Below, piece by piece: positions 23,106 to 30,125 of a stretch of DNA of 64,000 nt. This DNA comes from a virus. How positions within the stretch are numbered: the stretch's first letter is position 1; every line of letters starts with the position of its first letter. The notes below the pieces were generated by a model, which searched no databases, was not told where the DNA came from, and saw only the letters and a program-made list of their open reading frames with translations. The stretch spans positions 25,381 to 89,380 of the IMG/VR virus record IMGVR_UViG_3300023084_000010; one strand, written 5' to 3'. Made by a program: the position numbers and the translations under genes.

Positions 23106-23106
23106 G

Positions 23107-23124
23107 TCTTTTTTTAAAAAAAGA
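23107..23124. repeat. 18-bp T7A7 palindrome
   Basis: TC-T7-A7-GA, a perfect palindrome between the stop codon of 23127-23324 and promoter P3. It may act as a weak terminator or upstream element. Confidence 0.6.
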
Positions 23125-23126
23125 TG

Positions 23127-23324
23127 TCAAATTCCTAAAATTCTTTCAACTTTTTCTTGGAGACCTTTATGAGGATTTTTTTGCAAATGATCCGCAACTT
23201 GCTCAAAGTAAAATGCACTATCATCATCACCGTTTGCAGTGAGTTTGTTTGCACTAGTTTGAAAAAAATCAATAAGCTCTTTGATGCCTACACGACCGTC
23301 TGTGGGTGCTTTAGTTTTCATCAT
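23127..23324 (-). CDS. Small early protein of unknown function
   Basis: 65 residues, mostly helical, with GRVGIKELIDFFQTSANKL. It overlaps the MazG-like gene by 14 nt and is the last gene of that operon. No family recognised. Confidence 0.55.
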   Translation of the reverse strand: MMKTKAPTDGRVGIKELIDFFQTSANKLTANGDDDSAFYFEQVADHLQKNPHKGLQEKVERILGI

Positions 23325-23616
23325 TGATCAATGTACTCCATTTTTTAAGTTTGTTACGTTTTACATCTGCACGATCGTACAGTTCTTTCCAATCAAATAA
23401 ATTGTGTTCACTTAATAGTTCTAACATACACAATACATCGCCGGCTTCTTCAACTAATAATTCACGGAACTTATCGCTTTCAATGCCTTCGAGTGAATTA
23501 TACTTTCGCATAATCTTCATACAGACTTGTGTAAGTTCACCACATTCTTCTGCAGTAATTGCCATTAATTGTTGGATATCATTTATCGGTGAGTTCAGGT
23601 GTATGTTGCTGGTCAT
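23311..23616 (-). CDS. mazG: MazG-like nucleotide pyrophosphohydrolase
   Basis: About 101 residues from the ATG at 23616, third of three consecutive ATGs and 6 nt after GGAAG. Metal-binding motifs EECGEL (23-28) and, 28 residues later, VEEAGDVL (55-62) are the EExxE and ExxD pairs of all-alpha NTP pyrophosphatases. The short length fits a single MazG domain. Phage MazG proteins may hydrolyse NTPs or dNTPs and alter host nucleotide pools. Upstream it overlaps a 50-residue open frame with a TTG start. Confidence 0.75.
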   Translation of the reverse strand: MTSNIHLNSPINDIQQLMAITAEECGELTQVCMKIMRKYNSLEGIESDKFRELLVEEAGDVLCMLELLSEHNLFDWKELYDRADVKRNKLKKWSTLINDEN

Positions 23617-23731
23617 CATCATCTTCCACAAATTGTTCATCTTCAATCATCTGAAATGCTCGCTCAAACAGCGGATGATTGTAGTTTTGCAAGATTTCTG
23701 CAATACTAGTATCAAGTTCACTTATCTTCAA
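23579..23731 (-). CDS. 50-residue protein with TTG start
   Basis: An open frame of 50 codons from TTG at 23731, preceded by a perfect GGAGG at 5 nt. It fills the gap between 23718-23966 and the MazG-like gene and overlaps both slightly. The protein begins MKISELDTSIAEILQNY and ends in an acidic tail (VEDDDDQQ). Support is the ribosome binding site and fit to the operon; no family recognised. Confidence 0.5.
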   Translation of the reverse strand: MKISELDTSIAEILQNYNHPLFERAFQMIEDEQFVEDDDDQQHTPELTDK

Positions 23732-23966
23732 TCTTGCCTCCAAGTTTTTTAATAATTTGTTTTTCTCTGCGAAGTTCGTGTAAATCTTCTTCTATTTTAC
23801 CGTATGTACTACAATTCTTTAATTTATCTTCTACATACCAATATATTGAATATAAATCTTCTTTGCAGCGCCATGTAACATAACCGTCCATACGAGGATC
23901 TGATTCAGCCCAAGCGATACGATCTACTTGGGCTTTGATCTCTGCTATGGACCAGTCTTTAATCAT
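23718..23966 (-). CDS. Small early protein of unknown function
   Basis: 82 residues with many charged residues and a helical C-terminal half (LHELRREKQIIKKLGG). It overlaps 23963-24145 by 4 nt. No family recognised. Confidence 0.55.
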   Translation of the reverse strand: MIKDWSIAEIKAQVDRIAWAESDPRMDGYVTWRCKEDLYSIYWYVEDKLKNCSTYGKIEEDLHELRREKQIIKKLGGKIEDK

Positions 23967-24145
23967 ACAGGAACGTTATCGAACATGTCTTCTACATCAG
24001 CTTCAAACTTTGCTGCTTCATGTTCTTTACGAGCAAGCATACGTATAAGTGAATGACGTGCTGCACGTTTTTCATCTGACGCACCTTCTTCCCATGCAAT
24101 TAGGACGTCTTTAAGAGTTTCGATATCTTGAAAAAGTTCTGTCAT
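23963..24145 (-). CDS. Small early helical protein
   Basis: 60 residues from the ATG at 24145 (GAGG 5 nt upstream), rather than a longer frame that runs through the promoter. Helical and acidic, no family recognised. First gene of an operon that continues to 23127. Confidence 0.55.
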   Translation of the reverse strand: MTELFQDIETLKDVLIAWEEGASDEKRAARHSLIRMLARKEHEAAKFEADVEDMFDNVPV

Positions 24146-24174
24146 GTTAGCCTCTTGTTGATTGCCATAAATTA

Positions 24175-24203
24175 TGTATAACGCATCTTCCGTCAAGTGT
24201 CAA
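24175..24203 (-). promoter_or_regulatory. Early promoter P7 (TTGACA-17-TATACA), diverged copy
   Basis: TTGACA 24198-24203, TATACA 24175-24180. The spacer keeps only GAAGATG of the common element. The -35 overlaps the TGA stop of 24200-24550. Confidence 0.7.
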
Positions 24204-24550
24204 CCTTTAAGATATTTTGGACCAGTCCAGTTAATGCTAAAACTTTCAAACACGTTACCACGTGCAACATTTGTTGCAGGAGCATTCCATCCTGCTGCTT
24301 TTAAGATGTCGCCTTTTTTAAACTTAGGACCATCTTCTTTAACAACAAATCCCCAAACACAGCCGTTGTTCTCTTTGGTAATCTTAATATACTTTTTACC
24401 TTCTGAATAGCCAATGCCTGATTCAAATGCATCTACCATATTTTGTTGTACCGTTGTGTACTCATCATCTCGTAACATCCAATCACGATAGTCAGTTTTG
24501 ATTGCTTCGATAAGAACTTCAACGCCAGTTTTAATATCAGTGATTTGCAT
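24200..24550 (-). CDS. Conserved small phage protein of unknown function
   Basis: 116 residues. The C-terminal part (KYIKITKENNG, then VWGFVVKEDGPKFKKGDILK and GWNAPATNVARGN) is, from memory, a conserved marine-phage sequence with no assigned role. AGAGGTTACT precedes the ATG and early promoter P4 is 30 nt upstream, so early expression is expected. Confidence 0.55.
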   Translation of the reverse strand: MQITDIKTGVEVLIEAIKTDYRDWMLRDDEYTTVQQNMVDAFESGIGYSEGKKYIKITKENNGCVWGFVVKEDGPKFKKGDILKAAGWNAPATNVARGNVFESFSINWTGPKYLKG

Positions 24551-24579
24551 AGTAACCTCTTTTCTCTGTCTACACTTAT

Positions 24580-24608
24580 AATATAAGTATGATGTCTTGG
24601 TTTGTCAA
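24580..24608 (-). promoter_or_regulatory. Early promoter P4 (TTGACA-17-TATATT)
   Basis: TTGACA 24603-24608, TATATT 24580-24585. The spacer differs from P3 by a single base. A 7-bp palindrome (ACTTATA-A-TATAAGT) is centred on the -10. Confidence 0.87.
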
Positions 24609-24616
24609 CACCTAAA

Positions 24617-24904
24617 TCAATCTTTTTTTAGATTTTCTTTGATATCTTCGAGGGCGCCTTCGACACGACTGGGATAGTCGCCAAGATAGGTTCCGGCTTG
24701 TAAGTCATCAACATTAATAAGGTGCTTGTGAAAATGATCAATGTCATCCCATCTCTCCAACATAGTTTTACTCATAGCGTCGAAGAACGCATCACTGAGT
24801 ATAGGTTCATCTTTTTTGTAGTACGCATATGCTGCTATTAAGTACCATGGTACCATCATGTTTATGTTTTCAGCAAACAATTCTGCTGCGTGGTCATCTA
24901 ACAT
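24617..24904 (-). CDS. Small conserved protein, faintly like NAD-ligase Ia region
   Basis: 95 residues. The segment WYLIAAYAYYKKDEPILSDAFFD resembles in pattern the start of NAD-dependent DNA ligases (YY..D.P.ISD..YD), but nothing else of a ligase is present. Without a profile search I would call it a conserved hypothetical. It overlaps 24898-25128 by 7 nt. Confidence 0.45.
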   Translation of the reverse strand: MLDDHAAELFAENINMMVPWYLIAAYAYYKKDEPILSDAFFDAMSKTMLERWDDIDHFHKHLINVDDLQAGTYLGDYPSRVEGALEDIKENLKKD

Positions 24905-25128
24905 TTGATGCCCATTTTACGTAACATATCCTGTGCCATGCTTACATCAGACTCGGCAGGTTGTTCTAGTAATTGGTCGATAACCATTTCTTGCAGTGTA
25001 ACAGCCATTTTAAAATCTTCTTCGCTGAGAGATTTCATCCATTCTAGTACTTCATCAGTTGTATCAAATGACCACAACTTATCTAACATTTCTACTTGCT
25101 TAGTAGTCAATCCTTCAATACGTATCAT
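24898..25128 (-). CDS. Small acidic helical protein
   Basis: 76 residues, several amphipathic helices, no motif recognised. AGGAC lies about 8 nt before the ATG. It lies in an operon with the GIY-YIG-like gene upstream. Confidence 0.5.
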   Translation of the reverse strand: MIRIEGLTTKQVEMLDKLWSFDTTDEVLEWMKSLSEEDFKMAVTLQEMVIDQLLEQPAESDVSMAQDMLRKMGIKC

Positions 25129-25137
25129 ACTAGAGTC

Positions 25138-25680
25138 CTATTCAAATAAGTTTGGAGCAGAGTTTTCTTGAACAAATAAATCAGGAAACTGGTTTTTTGG
25201 AATATCTTCATCTGCTGCAGATGTTTTTGTTCCGTCCAAATAAAAGTTAATAGCCTGAATATTTAAATTAAAGTTATCGACTGCAACTTCTGCAATAGAA
25301 TATACAGTATCGACTATTTCATTGTCAGCTACATTAAACAATTCTTTTTGACCTTGACTGCCTGGTACATGTTTATCTGCTAGTACTTTATGTGCTATTT
25401 CTTCAATTTCGTGAGTTTCTTTGTTAGTAGAAACAATAATTTCTGCATAGATTCTAAAATCGACGCCTGGTTGGTTACGACCACGCATTAATGCAGTTTT
25501 GAATTTACCTCTTCCGACTTTAAGTAATCCACGTGCAGTGATTCCTGTTTCGAAATCATCGACGTGTACCCTACCGAAGTATAAAAGAAATTCTTCGTTT
25601 CCTTTTGCTTCCATATTAGACGCAGTATAGCCTTCGCTTATACGCTGTTGTCTTGCTTGTTGGTAACCTAAACCTTGCAT
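25138..25680 (-). CDS. GIY-YIG-like (T5orf172-type) domain protein
   Basis: 180 residues. Residues about 33-120 fit a T5orf172/GIY-YIG-like nuclease: YFGRVHV, then GLLKVGRG (51-58), a downstream Arg, DFRIYAEI, an EIEEIAHKVL helix with the conserved Glu/His, and a QKELFNV end. Such proteins nick DNA or occur next to modification systems. The first Tyr is part of YFG instead of GIY, so activity is uncertain. It sits directly after 25683-26048 in an early operon. Confidence 0.55.
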   Translation of the reverse strand: MQGLGYQQARQQRISEGYTASNMEAKGNEEFLLYFGRVHVDDFETGITARGLLKVGRGKFKTALMRGRNQPGVDFRIYAEIIVSTNKETHEIEEIAHKVLADKHVPGSQGQKELFNVADNEIVDTVYSIAEVAVDNFNLNIQAINFYLDGTKTSAADEDIPKNQFPDLFVQENSAPNLFE

Positions 25681-25682
25681 TA

Positions 25683-26048
25683 TTATGATCCCATTACTAG
25701 TTCAAAACCATTTTCGAGAGTAGCATCGAAGTCTTCGATGTAAGTATGCCAGTCGCCTTGTTGCTTTGCTTGTTGAAAGCAAGACTCTGCAGCACGCCAA
25801 AAGTCACGCACTGTGCCACCGGCAGTGAAAGCACTAACTTCTACCCAAGCAGTGTCATTTTGAATTTCTTCCATTGTAGCATCGCCACGAATGAAACGAT
25901 AAAACACACGATGACTTTTTTCTTGGAAGATTGTTTGGTCAATGTTATCGGCTTCCCAAATGCTCCAAGTAGTTTCAAAGCCTTGATCTGCTTGTTGTGC
26001 ATCCCAATATTCAATTGTTTGCATTGTGTTATCAACTGCTACTGTCAT
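25683..26048 (-). CDS. Small early protein of unknown function
   Basis: 121 residues rich in Trp and acidic residues (GFETTWSIWEADN, then TAWVEVSAF and TVRDFWRAAE). No domain recognised. CGGAGAT ribosome binding site and early promoter P5 directly upstream. Confidence 0.55.
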   Translation of the reverse strand: MTVAVDNTMQTIEYWDAQQADQGFETTWSIWEADNIDQTIFQEKSHRVFYRFIRGDATMEEIQNDTAWVEVSAFTAGGTVRDFWRAAESCFQQAKQQGDWHTYIEDFDATLENGFELVMGS

Positions 26049-26080
26049 TTGGTATCTCCGTTTAACTAACTTACATATAT

Positions 26081-26109
26081 AATATAAGACATCTTGGTAC
26101 GAATGTCAA
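26081..26109 (-). promoter_or_regulatory. Early promoter P5 (TTGACA-17-TATATT)
   Basis: TTGACA 26104-26109, TATATT 26081-26086; spacer with GTACCAAGATG as in P1. Preceded by a hairpin terminator with which it forms a duplicated cassette. Confidence 0.87.
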
Positions 26110-26111
26110 TA

Positions 26112-26142
26112 GAAAACGCAAAAAAAGAATCCTGCGTTTTCA
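26112..26142 (-). terminator. Hairpin terminator of duplicated terminator-promoter cassette (copy 1)
   Basis: Minus strand GAAAACGCA (26134-26142) pairs with TGCGTTTTC (26112-26120); the loop contains a run of seven T. Located after the stop of 26155-26733, immediately before the -35 of P5. Confidence 0.65.
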
Positions 26143-26154
26143 ATAGTTTATAAT

Positions 26155-26733
26155 TTATTTTGCAGCATGATATGTATTGTAAACATACTGCCACATTTGG
26201 CTAATGTTCTCTACCTGGCTATCTAATTTTAAAACAGCACGTGCAACAATGTTTGATTCTGCATCAATATGTTTTGCTGAATAAAAACAATCTTGCAACA
26301 TGTTTAGTGCATGTGTTTTAACTTGAGCATAACGCAAGTTTTCGAGTTTTGTTGCTTTCCATTTTTTTCCTGCATACTTACCGGTTTGGATACGACAAGT
26401 ATTAGAACGTGAACAGCAAGTATAACCTTGATCTTCTAATAGGTCTTTATAGATTTTGTAGTTTTCTTCTAATTCTTTTTTGGATACGTGATCCAATTCT
26501 ACGTAATCTACTACCCAGTCATTGATGTTAGTGTTAGCTAACACACGGTAAAAAGAAGTAGTTGCACCCGATTGTGCAGAATCTTTTCCGCTAAGTGCAT
26601 ATGCTGCTTTGGAAAAGGCATTAGCAATGTTTACATTTTTCTTAAACTGTTCTTGTTTTGTAGCCCAAATGTGATATAATTTTTGTTGGTCATTAACAAA
26701 AACACAAAGTGTATGTGGAAGTTTGACGGTCAT
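26155..26733 (-). CDS. Early protein of unknown function
   Basis: 192 residues, basic, helical in the second half, with a cluster of Cys at about 111-118 (CCSRSNTC). No domain recognised. Monocistronic: early promoter P6 upstream, hairpin terminator downstream, GAGGTAAT ribosome binding site. Confidence 0.5.
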   Translation of the reverse strand: MTVKLPHTLCVFVNDQQKLYHIWATKQEQFKKNVNIANAFSKAAYALSGKDSAQSGATTSFYRVLANTNINDWVVDYVELDHVSKKELEENYKIYKDLLEDQGYTCCSRSNTCRIQTGKYAGKKWKATKLENLRYAQVKTHALNMLQDCFYSAKHIDAESNIVARAVLKLDSQVENISQMWQYVYNTYHAAK

Positions 26734-26765
26734 ATTATTACCTCATTTCTAACGCTTACATATAT

Positions 26766-26794
26766 AATATAAGCATGACATCTCGGTATGTCAA
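26766..26794 (-). promoter_or_regulatory. Early promoter P6 (TTGACA-17-TATATT)
   Basis: TTGACA 26789-26794, TATATT 26766-26771; spacer ACCGAGATGTCA. GCTTA/TAAGC flanks the -10. Confidence 0.87.
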
Positions 26795-26796
26795 TA

Positions 26797-26827
26797 GAAA
26801 ACGCAAAAAAAGAATCCTGCGTTTTCA
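26797..26827 (-). terminator. Hairpin terminator of duplicated cassette (copy 2)
   Basis: Same 9-bp stem and T7 loop as copy 1, placed between the HNH gene stop and the -35 of P6. The 41 bp from the -35 through the hairpin are identical in both copies (26104-26144 and 26789-26829). Confidence 0.65.
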
Positions 26828-26840
26828 ATGAGTTTTAATT

Positions 26841-27290
26841 TTATTTGCGATTTCCTAGATAATCTTTTTCTTTGTAACTCTTAATCATATGACAACGACA
26901 ACACAGTGTGTTAATATTGTCTTCTGTATCGCTACCACCATGACTTTTTAGTTTAATATGGTCACCGTGCATAACACCTCGAGCCACTCTTACTTGATGA
27001 TAAGGATCTTCGATTGATATAATCTCAGGATCTTCACGTGGATCATACCCACATGTGTTACATTCCCAACCTCTATAAAATGTATGTGGACGTTCGGGCT
27101 TGCCCATTCCACCATACTCTACACATTCGAGTTGATGTTCTTCACACAGTATGTTACCACCAGGTCCATCGAATATACTCAAATCATTATCACAGTCTTC
27201 AAGCATACACTTAGCACCTCGGTTGTACTGCTCACGCAGTACTCCCGGGCTTTTCATCTTACGATTATCTTTATCTAACAACTTAGCCAT
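26841..27290 (-). CDS. HNH endonuclease
   Basis: 149 residues from the ATG at 27290, which overlaps the stop of the DGQH gene. A Cys pair in ECNTCGYDP and a C-terminal HNH core, HGDHIKLKSHGG, then NINTLCCRCHMIKS, give the His-Asn-His and CxxC zinc residues. The N-terminal Cys residues (KCMLEDCDN, then LCEEH) could form a second zinc site. It may be a homing-type or packaging-related nuclease; co-expression with the DGQH protein suggests a joint role. Confidence 0.75.
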   Translation of the reverse strand: MAKLLDKDNRKMKSPGVLREQYNRGAKCMLEDCDNDLSIFDGPGGNILCEEHQLECVEYGGMGKPERPHTFYRGWECNTCGYDPREDPEIISIEDPYHQVRVARGVMHGDHIKLKSHGGSDTEDNINTLCCRCHMIKSYKEKDYLGNRK

Positions 27291-28429
27291 TAGTCCCACA
27301 AGTCCTCTTTAGAAACTGTGAAGCCGTTGTTTGGCGTGTAATTAGGAGTTTTAAGATTTGTACTTTTCTTCAACTGTGCAATTAAGAACGGAAGTCCTGT
27401 ACGCATCTCTGTAGTAAACCCTCGTACACCCCAATCGTTGTAGCTGTCTGGGTTAGCTTTCGCATACCAGCTTTCGTATGCCATTTTAACTTTATCCCAA
27501 AACATTCCGTTAGGAGAAAAGTCTGCTTCAAAGAAGTCTTTAGTAAACTCTACAAACTCTTTTACATACTCATCATCTACTGTAATGCCTTGTTCGTAAC
27601 ACAGGTTAAAGTATTCAAACAACTGTCTAGCTTCTTTAGCATCAACTGGGCGTTTTGCATTTAAGCGAGTCCAGTAGTCTGCAAACATACGAGTTACTTC
27701 TGGATTTTTACGTGTTTTCAGGCTCTTGCTCATTGTAGTATCTGCAAGCAATGTAAATGCACCTGCTTCGTCGTCATCACCAAACTTGCTGTTAGTAGCA
27801 AACAAGTCTGCATCACGGAAGTAGTCATTTTTCTTTGCAGTGTCTACCCATTCTTGGTCTGTTGCACCATCAACTTTAACACCATAAACCATTTGCTTAT
27901 ATGTGTCGATAAAGTCTAGTGGTTGTTTTGCATCGCCATTCAATAAAATAAAGTTACGACGAATTTCAAGTTTTTGACTTGTGCAATATACAACAATTGG
28001 GATCTCACATGCCTTTAGGCGATCACCAAATACTTTAGTAGCCAAGATATACAAAGCAAGAGCCGTATGCTGGCCATCCCAAGCCACATAATTTCCATCC
28101 TCGTTTACGTAAACTTGGATAGCCATAACCATTGTTTCACGGAAGTTTTGTAAAATTTCTAGTACGTGGCGCATATTAGGTTGTCGTTGCATACTAGCAT
28201 CAATGAGAATTTTATCTAGTGGAGTTACCTGTGCTTTGCACAGTTGTAAGTCACTAAACTTTTTCCATTGTTTATTTTTGCGTTTAAATTCGGACACCAT
28301 TTGATCTAGCTGTGCAGCGAAAAATGGTGCTTTCTCTAGTGCTTCGTTTAATCGTTCTTGTAGTGTGACAAAGTTAGATGCACTAGTTTCGTACTCTTTG
28401 TTCACACGGGTTGCGTATGATAGTTCCAT
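27290..28429 (-). CDS. DGQH/ParB-like domain protein
   Basis: 379 residues. The core is AWDGQHTALALYIL (116-129), then IPIVVYCTSQ and FILLNGDAKQPL, the pattern of DGQHR and ParB-like domains known from DndB and related DNA-modification or partition proteins. The rest is helical. It is followed, with overlapping stop and start, by an HNH nuclease. The function in phages is not established; sensing or protecting DNA are options. Confidence 0.6.
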   Translation of the reverse strand: MELSYATRVNKEYETSASNFVTLQERLNEALEKAPFFAAQLDQMVSEFKRKNKQWKKFSDLQLCKAQVTPLDKILIDASMQRQPNMRHVLEILQNFRETMVMAIQVYVNEDGNYVAWDGQHTALALYILATKVFGDRLKACEIPIVVYCTSQKLEIRRNFILLNGDAKQPLDFIDTYKQMVYGVKVDGATDQEWVDTAKKNDYFRDADLFATNSKFGDDDEAGAFTLLADTTMSKSLKTRKNPEVTRMFADYWTRLNAKRPVDAKEARQLFEYFNLCYEQGITVDDEYVKEFVEFTKDFFEADFSPNGMFWDKVKMAYESWYAKANPDSYNDWGVRGFTTEMRTGLPFLIAQLKKSTNLKTPNYTPNNGFTVSKEDLWD

Positions 28430-28440
28430 TTACTTTTCCT

Positions 28441-28480
28441 TTAGTTGCGGCCTCCGGCCTATGCGGACCTACTCGTCCTA
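28441..28480 (-). promoter_or_regulatory. GC-rich leader hairpin of the DGQH gene
   Basis: The 83-nt leader between promoter P8 and the ATG at 28429 contains GGCC-GGA-GGCC and other GC-rich self-complementary sequence, unusual in this AT-rich genome. Possible leader structure. Confidence 0.4.
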
Positions 28481-28511
28481 GTTTTCGTAAACGTTATTGC
28501 TTACATTATTT

Positions 28512-28540
28512 AATATAGTTTCTAATTGTTAATATGTCAA
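28512..28540 (-). promoter_or_regulatory. Early promoter P8 (TTGACA-17-TATATT)
   Basis: TTGACA 28535-28540, TATATT 28512-28517. It lacks the ACCAAGA spacer element of the main family. It overlaps the end of the nucleosidase-like gene. Confidence 0.75.
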
Positions 28541-29074
28541 GACATTTGCAAACTTTTTTGCACCTTTTGACACATTTTTTTTCCATGCTTCTGCTGGGTC
28601 TTCATCGGAATCAGTGTCACTAATATATTTGTAACAGTAAAACGAATGGATACCAAACTGTCTTACTACGCTAGCAATTGCATATGCTTCCATGTCCACA
28701 ATGTGATAAGGATCTTCTGGACGAGCAAAACTATCACCGGTGCCACATACAATTTCTGTGTCTCTGTTGCTGGTATAAATGTAAGGCACTTGACGTTCTT
28801 GTGTCACAAACTTGGGAAAGCCAAGTGGAGTTAAATCCATGTCACGTTCTACTAGTGCACTAACACCTAATAGTTCTCCAGCAACACTGTCATCTCCACC
28901 TCCAGCTGTTCCATAATTGTAAACTAATTCAGTATGTGGGTTTGCGGTAAGATATCTTGCCACTTTGCTTGCTGCATTTATTTTACCAATGCCAGTATAC
29001 ACAACATTCATACCTTTTGGTGCCATTGACATTGGAAATTCATCTTCTAGTGCAACAAAAATTACTGTACTCAT
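28529..29074 (-). CDS. MTA/SAH nucleosidase-like nucleoside phosphorylase
   Basis: 181 residues. Seen motifs: ALEDEF (8-13), VVYTGIGKINAA (24-35), NYGTAGG (53-59), RDMDLTPLGFP (77-87), VDMEAYAIA (126-134) and ISDTDSDED (151-159). The ME Glu129 and Asp153 correspond to Glu174 and Asp197 of E. coli MTA/SAH nucleosidase. It is shorter than the host enzyme (about 230). The likely reaction is cleavage of a nucleoside or 5'-thioadenosine to base and ribose. Possible roles are nucleotide salvage or control of SAM by-products. The ATG overlaps the clamp-loader stop by 4 nt. Confidence 0.82.
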   Translation of the reverse strand: MSTVIFVALEDEFPMSMAPKGMNVVYTGIGKINAASKVARYLTANPHTELVYNYGTAGGGDDSVAGELLGVSALVERDMDLTPLGFPKFVTQERQVPYIYTSNRDTEIVCGTGDSFARPEDPYHIVDMEAYAIASVVRQFGIHSFYCYKYISDTDSDEDPAEAWKKNVSKGAKKFANVLTY

Positions 29075-29985
29075 AGCATTTGTAACTCGATTAGCGTAGC
29101 ACTTAAATTAATTTCAACATCAGCAACACTTACATGTTTAACTAATCCGTTACGAATAATAATAACTGCTTCGTCTTGTTTGTCTGCTGTATCTCCAAAT
29201 AATTCAATATTATCATACAACCAACGATAGATTTCTTCGTACTCACCAGGAGGCGCATTTACTGTAATAAGTTTACGAGCTTCTTTGATATTACCACTTT
29301 TAAATAGTTCGACCATTTTAATACGCCAAGAAGTATCAGTCTGATCTGCTTCAAATTTTACTAATTCATTGTTTACTGTTGCAGCTTGTAAGTTATTAAT
29401 AGTCTTGCGCATATCTGGATATGTTGCTTTTACATATGTATCAAGTAAGTCTAAATCAAATTTTACACCTTCTGTAATTAAAATTTCAGCACATCGAGCA
29501 GTAAATTCAACAGGATCTTGTTGTTGTATTTGTATAATCTGAGTTCTACTTTGTAGTGCAGGAATAATTTTATTTGGATAGTTACAAGTTAAAATAAAAC
29601 GCACACTGGAATGGTATTGTTCCATAACTCCACGTAGTGCTGCTTGTGCATCCGGAGACAAATAATCCGCCTCGTCGAGTAAAATGATTTTAAACTCTCC
29701 CCACGGCATTGTTTCACTAAAATTAGTAATTTTATTACGTACCCAATGAATACCGTTATCACGACTTGCGTTAATAAACAATACGTCAGCATCCTGTACA
29801 TCTAGTTCGTTAATCAAAATCCTTGCTAGTGTAGTTTTACCTGTGCCTGCACTACCTGCAAATAGCAAATGCGGAATACTTTTATCAGCAATCCAGTTTT
29901 CAACTTGTCGTCTGTGCGACTGGTTTTTAAATACGTATCCGTCTACTTTTTTAGGACGATACTTTTCTACCCAGATGTCTTTCAT
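29071..29985 (-). CDS. 44: Sliding clamp loader large subunit (T4 gp44-like)
   Basis: 304 residues. AAA+ motifs: the start IWVEKYRPKKVDGYV, Walker A GSAGTGKTT (44-52), Walker B ILLDEAD (101-107), then sensor ILTCNYPNKIIPALQSR with the arginine-finger SRT. This is the RFC/gp44-type ATPase that opens the sliding clamp onto primer-template DNA. The small subunit (gp62) is not next to it, where T4 has it; the nucleosidase-like gene occupies that place. Early promoter at 30018-30046. Confidence 0.92.
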   Translation of the reverse strand: MKDIWVEKYRPKKVDGYVFKNQSHRRQVENWIADKSIPHLLFAGSAGTGKTTLARILINELDVQDADVLFINASRDNGIHWVRNKITNFSETMPWGEFKIILLDEADYLSPDAQAALRGVMEQYHSSVRFILTCNYPNKIIPALQSRTQIIQIQQQDPVEFTARCAEILITEGVKFDLDLLDTYVKATYPDMRKTINNLQAATVNNELVKFEADQTDTSWRIKMVELFKSGNIKEARKLITVNAPPGEYEEIYRWLYDNIELFGDTADKQDEAVIIIRNGLVKHVSVADVEINLSATLIELQML

Positions 29986-30125
29986 TTATATATGCCTTCA
30001 ATTGTATAATGTTTACTATTATATACTGCCCAAAAGAAACAGTCAAGACGTTTATAGCCTTGACTGCGTAGTTTTTTATACCATGCTACGTAATTTTCTA
30101 GTCTAGATAATATCCGCTGTATCAC
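29982..30125 (-). CDS. Possible 47-residue basic protein before the clamp loader
   Basis: An open frame from GTG at 30125 to a TGA that overlaps the clamp-loader ATG (ATGA). The translated segment, with YVAWYKKLRSQGYKRLDCFF, looks protein-like. Against it, a good promoter lies inside it and there is no clear ribosome binding site. Low confidence. Confidence 0.3.
   Translation of the reverse strand: MIQRILSRLENYVAWYKKLRSQGYKRLDCFFWAVYNSKHYTIEGIYK
30018..30046 (-). promoter_or_regulatory. Sigma70-type promoter for clamp loader (TTGACT-17-TATAAT)
   Basis: TTGACT 30041-30046, TATAAT 30018-30023 on the minus strand, 33 nt before the ATG at 29985. Confidence 0.78.
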
